Shown: in pieces, positions 63,766 through 64,000 of the stretch
Layout: each line of letters begins with the position of its first letter
Numbering within the stretch: the stretch's first letter is position 1
Assembly (NCBI GenBank): GCA_020627535.1
Contig: JAHDGU010000003.1
Coordinates: 1 to 64,000, forward strand
Length of the DNA: 64,000 nt
Direction of reading: 5' to 3'
Origin: Saprospiraceae bacterium
GTDB lineage: Bacteria > Bacteroidota > Bacteroidia > Chitinophagales > Saprospiraceae
Position numbers and translations under genes: made by a program
The notes under the pieces: generated by a model
The model's database searches: none
What the model saw: the letters and a program-made list of their open reading frames with translations, nothing else
Told to the model about the DNA's origin: nothing

Positions 63766-64000
63766 TTAGTATCCAGGATTTTGTACAAGATTTGGGTTTA
63801 CTGCCAATACCCTCGCAGGAATCGGGAATAGGAGTCTTTCCTCGCCCGATGCAGGCTTTTCTTCCCATGCATCTAGGTACTTACCAAACCTAAGCAGATC
63901 TGTTCTTCTGTGACCTTCCCAGTACAGCTCGCGCCCTCTCTCGGCAAGAAGCTCATCCAAGGTTATACTTGAAATTTCGCTCGCTCCACGTGCCGTTCTG
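63766..64000 (-). CDS. SusD/RagB-family starch-binding-like lipoprotein, C-terminal part (cut by window edge)
   Basis: Only the last 77-78 residues are visible. They carry the SusD C-terminal pattern: LDELLAERGRELYWEGHRR, then TDLLRFGKYL, and the closing LLFPIPARVLAVNPNLVQNPGY-type end. SusD proteins bind glycans at the outer surface and cap the SusC TonB-dependent channel, which should lie further right. The frame is open to the edge, so the gene is complete but truncated by the window. Confidence 0.9.
   Translation of the reverse strand, partial: RTARGASEISSITLDELLAERGRELYWEGHRRTDLLRFGKYLDAWEEKPASGEERLLFPIPARVLAVNPNLVQNPGY

Noticed and set aside
1-64000. CRISPR arrays, insertion sequences, prophage or integrase genes
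   Set aside because: No direct-repeat/spacer pattern, transposase, integrase or phage structural gene was seen on either strand.

Overview
The window looks like chromosomal DNA of a member of the phylum Bacteroidota, most likely the Saprospirales/Lewinella side (inference). Supporting signs are a SusD C-terminus at the right edge, a type IX secretion (T9SS) C-terminal sorting domain, CRTAC1-like ASPIC/UnbV beta-propeller lipoproteins, a DUF3822-rsmD pair, TAnnTTTG-type promoter elements and the general lack of Shine-Dalgarno sequences. No prophage, insertion sequence or CRISPR array was seen. Most genes from 8 kb onward lie on the minus strand.

Layout. 0.4-8.2 kb (plus): a small coupled gene pair, an alpha/beta hydrolase, an S41 peptidase, a membrane-anchored AraC regulator, and a run of one predicted outer-membrane protein plus two penicillin-binding-protein-like serine hydrolases. 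8.2-16.4 kb (minus): a cold-shock protein, then a DNA-damage cluster (PA0069-type radical SAM protein, Y-family polymerase, second DnaE-type polymerase, SRAP/YedK protein, LexA-like S24 regulator) whose spacers are packed with short repeats. 16.5-37.5 kb: housekeeping genes, namely purE, murB, an MsbA-like exporter, ilvA, a tRNA-Arg, namZ-like DUF1343, an exonuclease/GIY-YIG fusion, nrdBA with a DnaA-box palindrome upstream, pyrB-pyrR-glnS-argS, rsmD, tsaD. 37.6-48.6 kb: a 2012-residue alpha-2-macroglobulin, GNAT, an FAD oxidoreductase, and a DUF1501/DUF1800 pair. 48.8-51.8 kb: a tRNA-Arg, glpK and trehalase. 51.9-64 kb: an MFS permease and a compact minus-strand operon of susD (partial), two giant FG-GAP/VCBS-ASPIC lipoproteins, Gfo/Idh oxidoreductase, GH13 glucosidase and a vanadium-haloperoxidase/PAP2 lipoprotein.

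How genes may work together. The S24 regulator has its own palindromic operator and probably governs an SOS-type mutagenesis set (DnaE-type plus Y-family polymerase, SRAP). The right-hand operon looks like a carbohydrate-uptake and -processing locus with added surface propellers and a haloperoxidase-like enzyme; trehalase, the MFS permease and glycerol kinase next door fit the same carbon-use theme.

The least explained signal is a dispersed family of tiny hairpins: a run of three or more T, a 3-4 bp stem always closed by C-G, and a GNRA tetraloop. At least 20 copies occur between 11.3 and 62.4 kb, inside genes and in spacers, on both strands and in different reading frames, with different but always self-complementary stems. 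Chance would give well under one.
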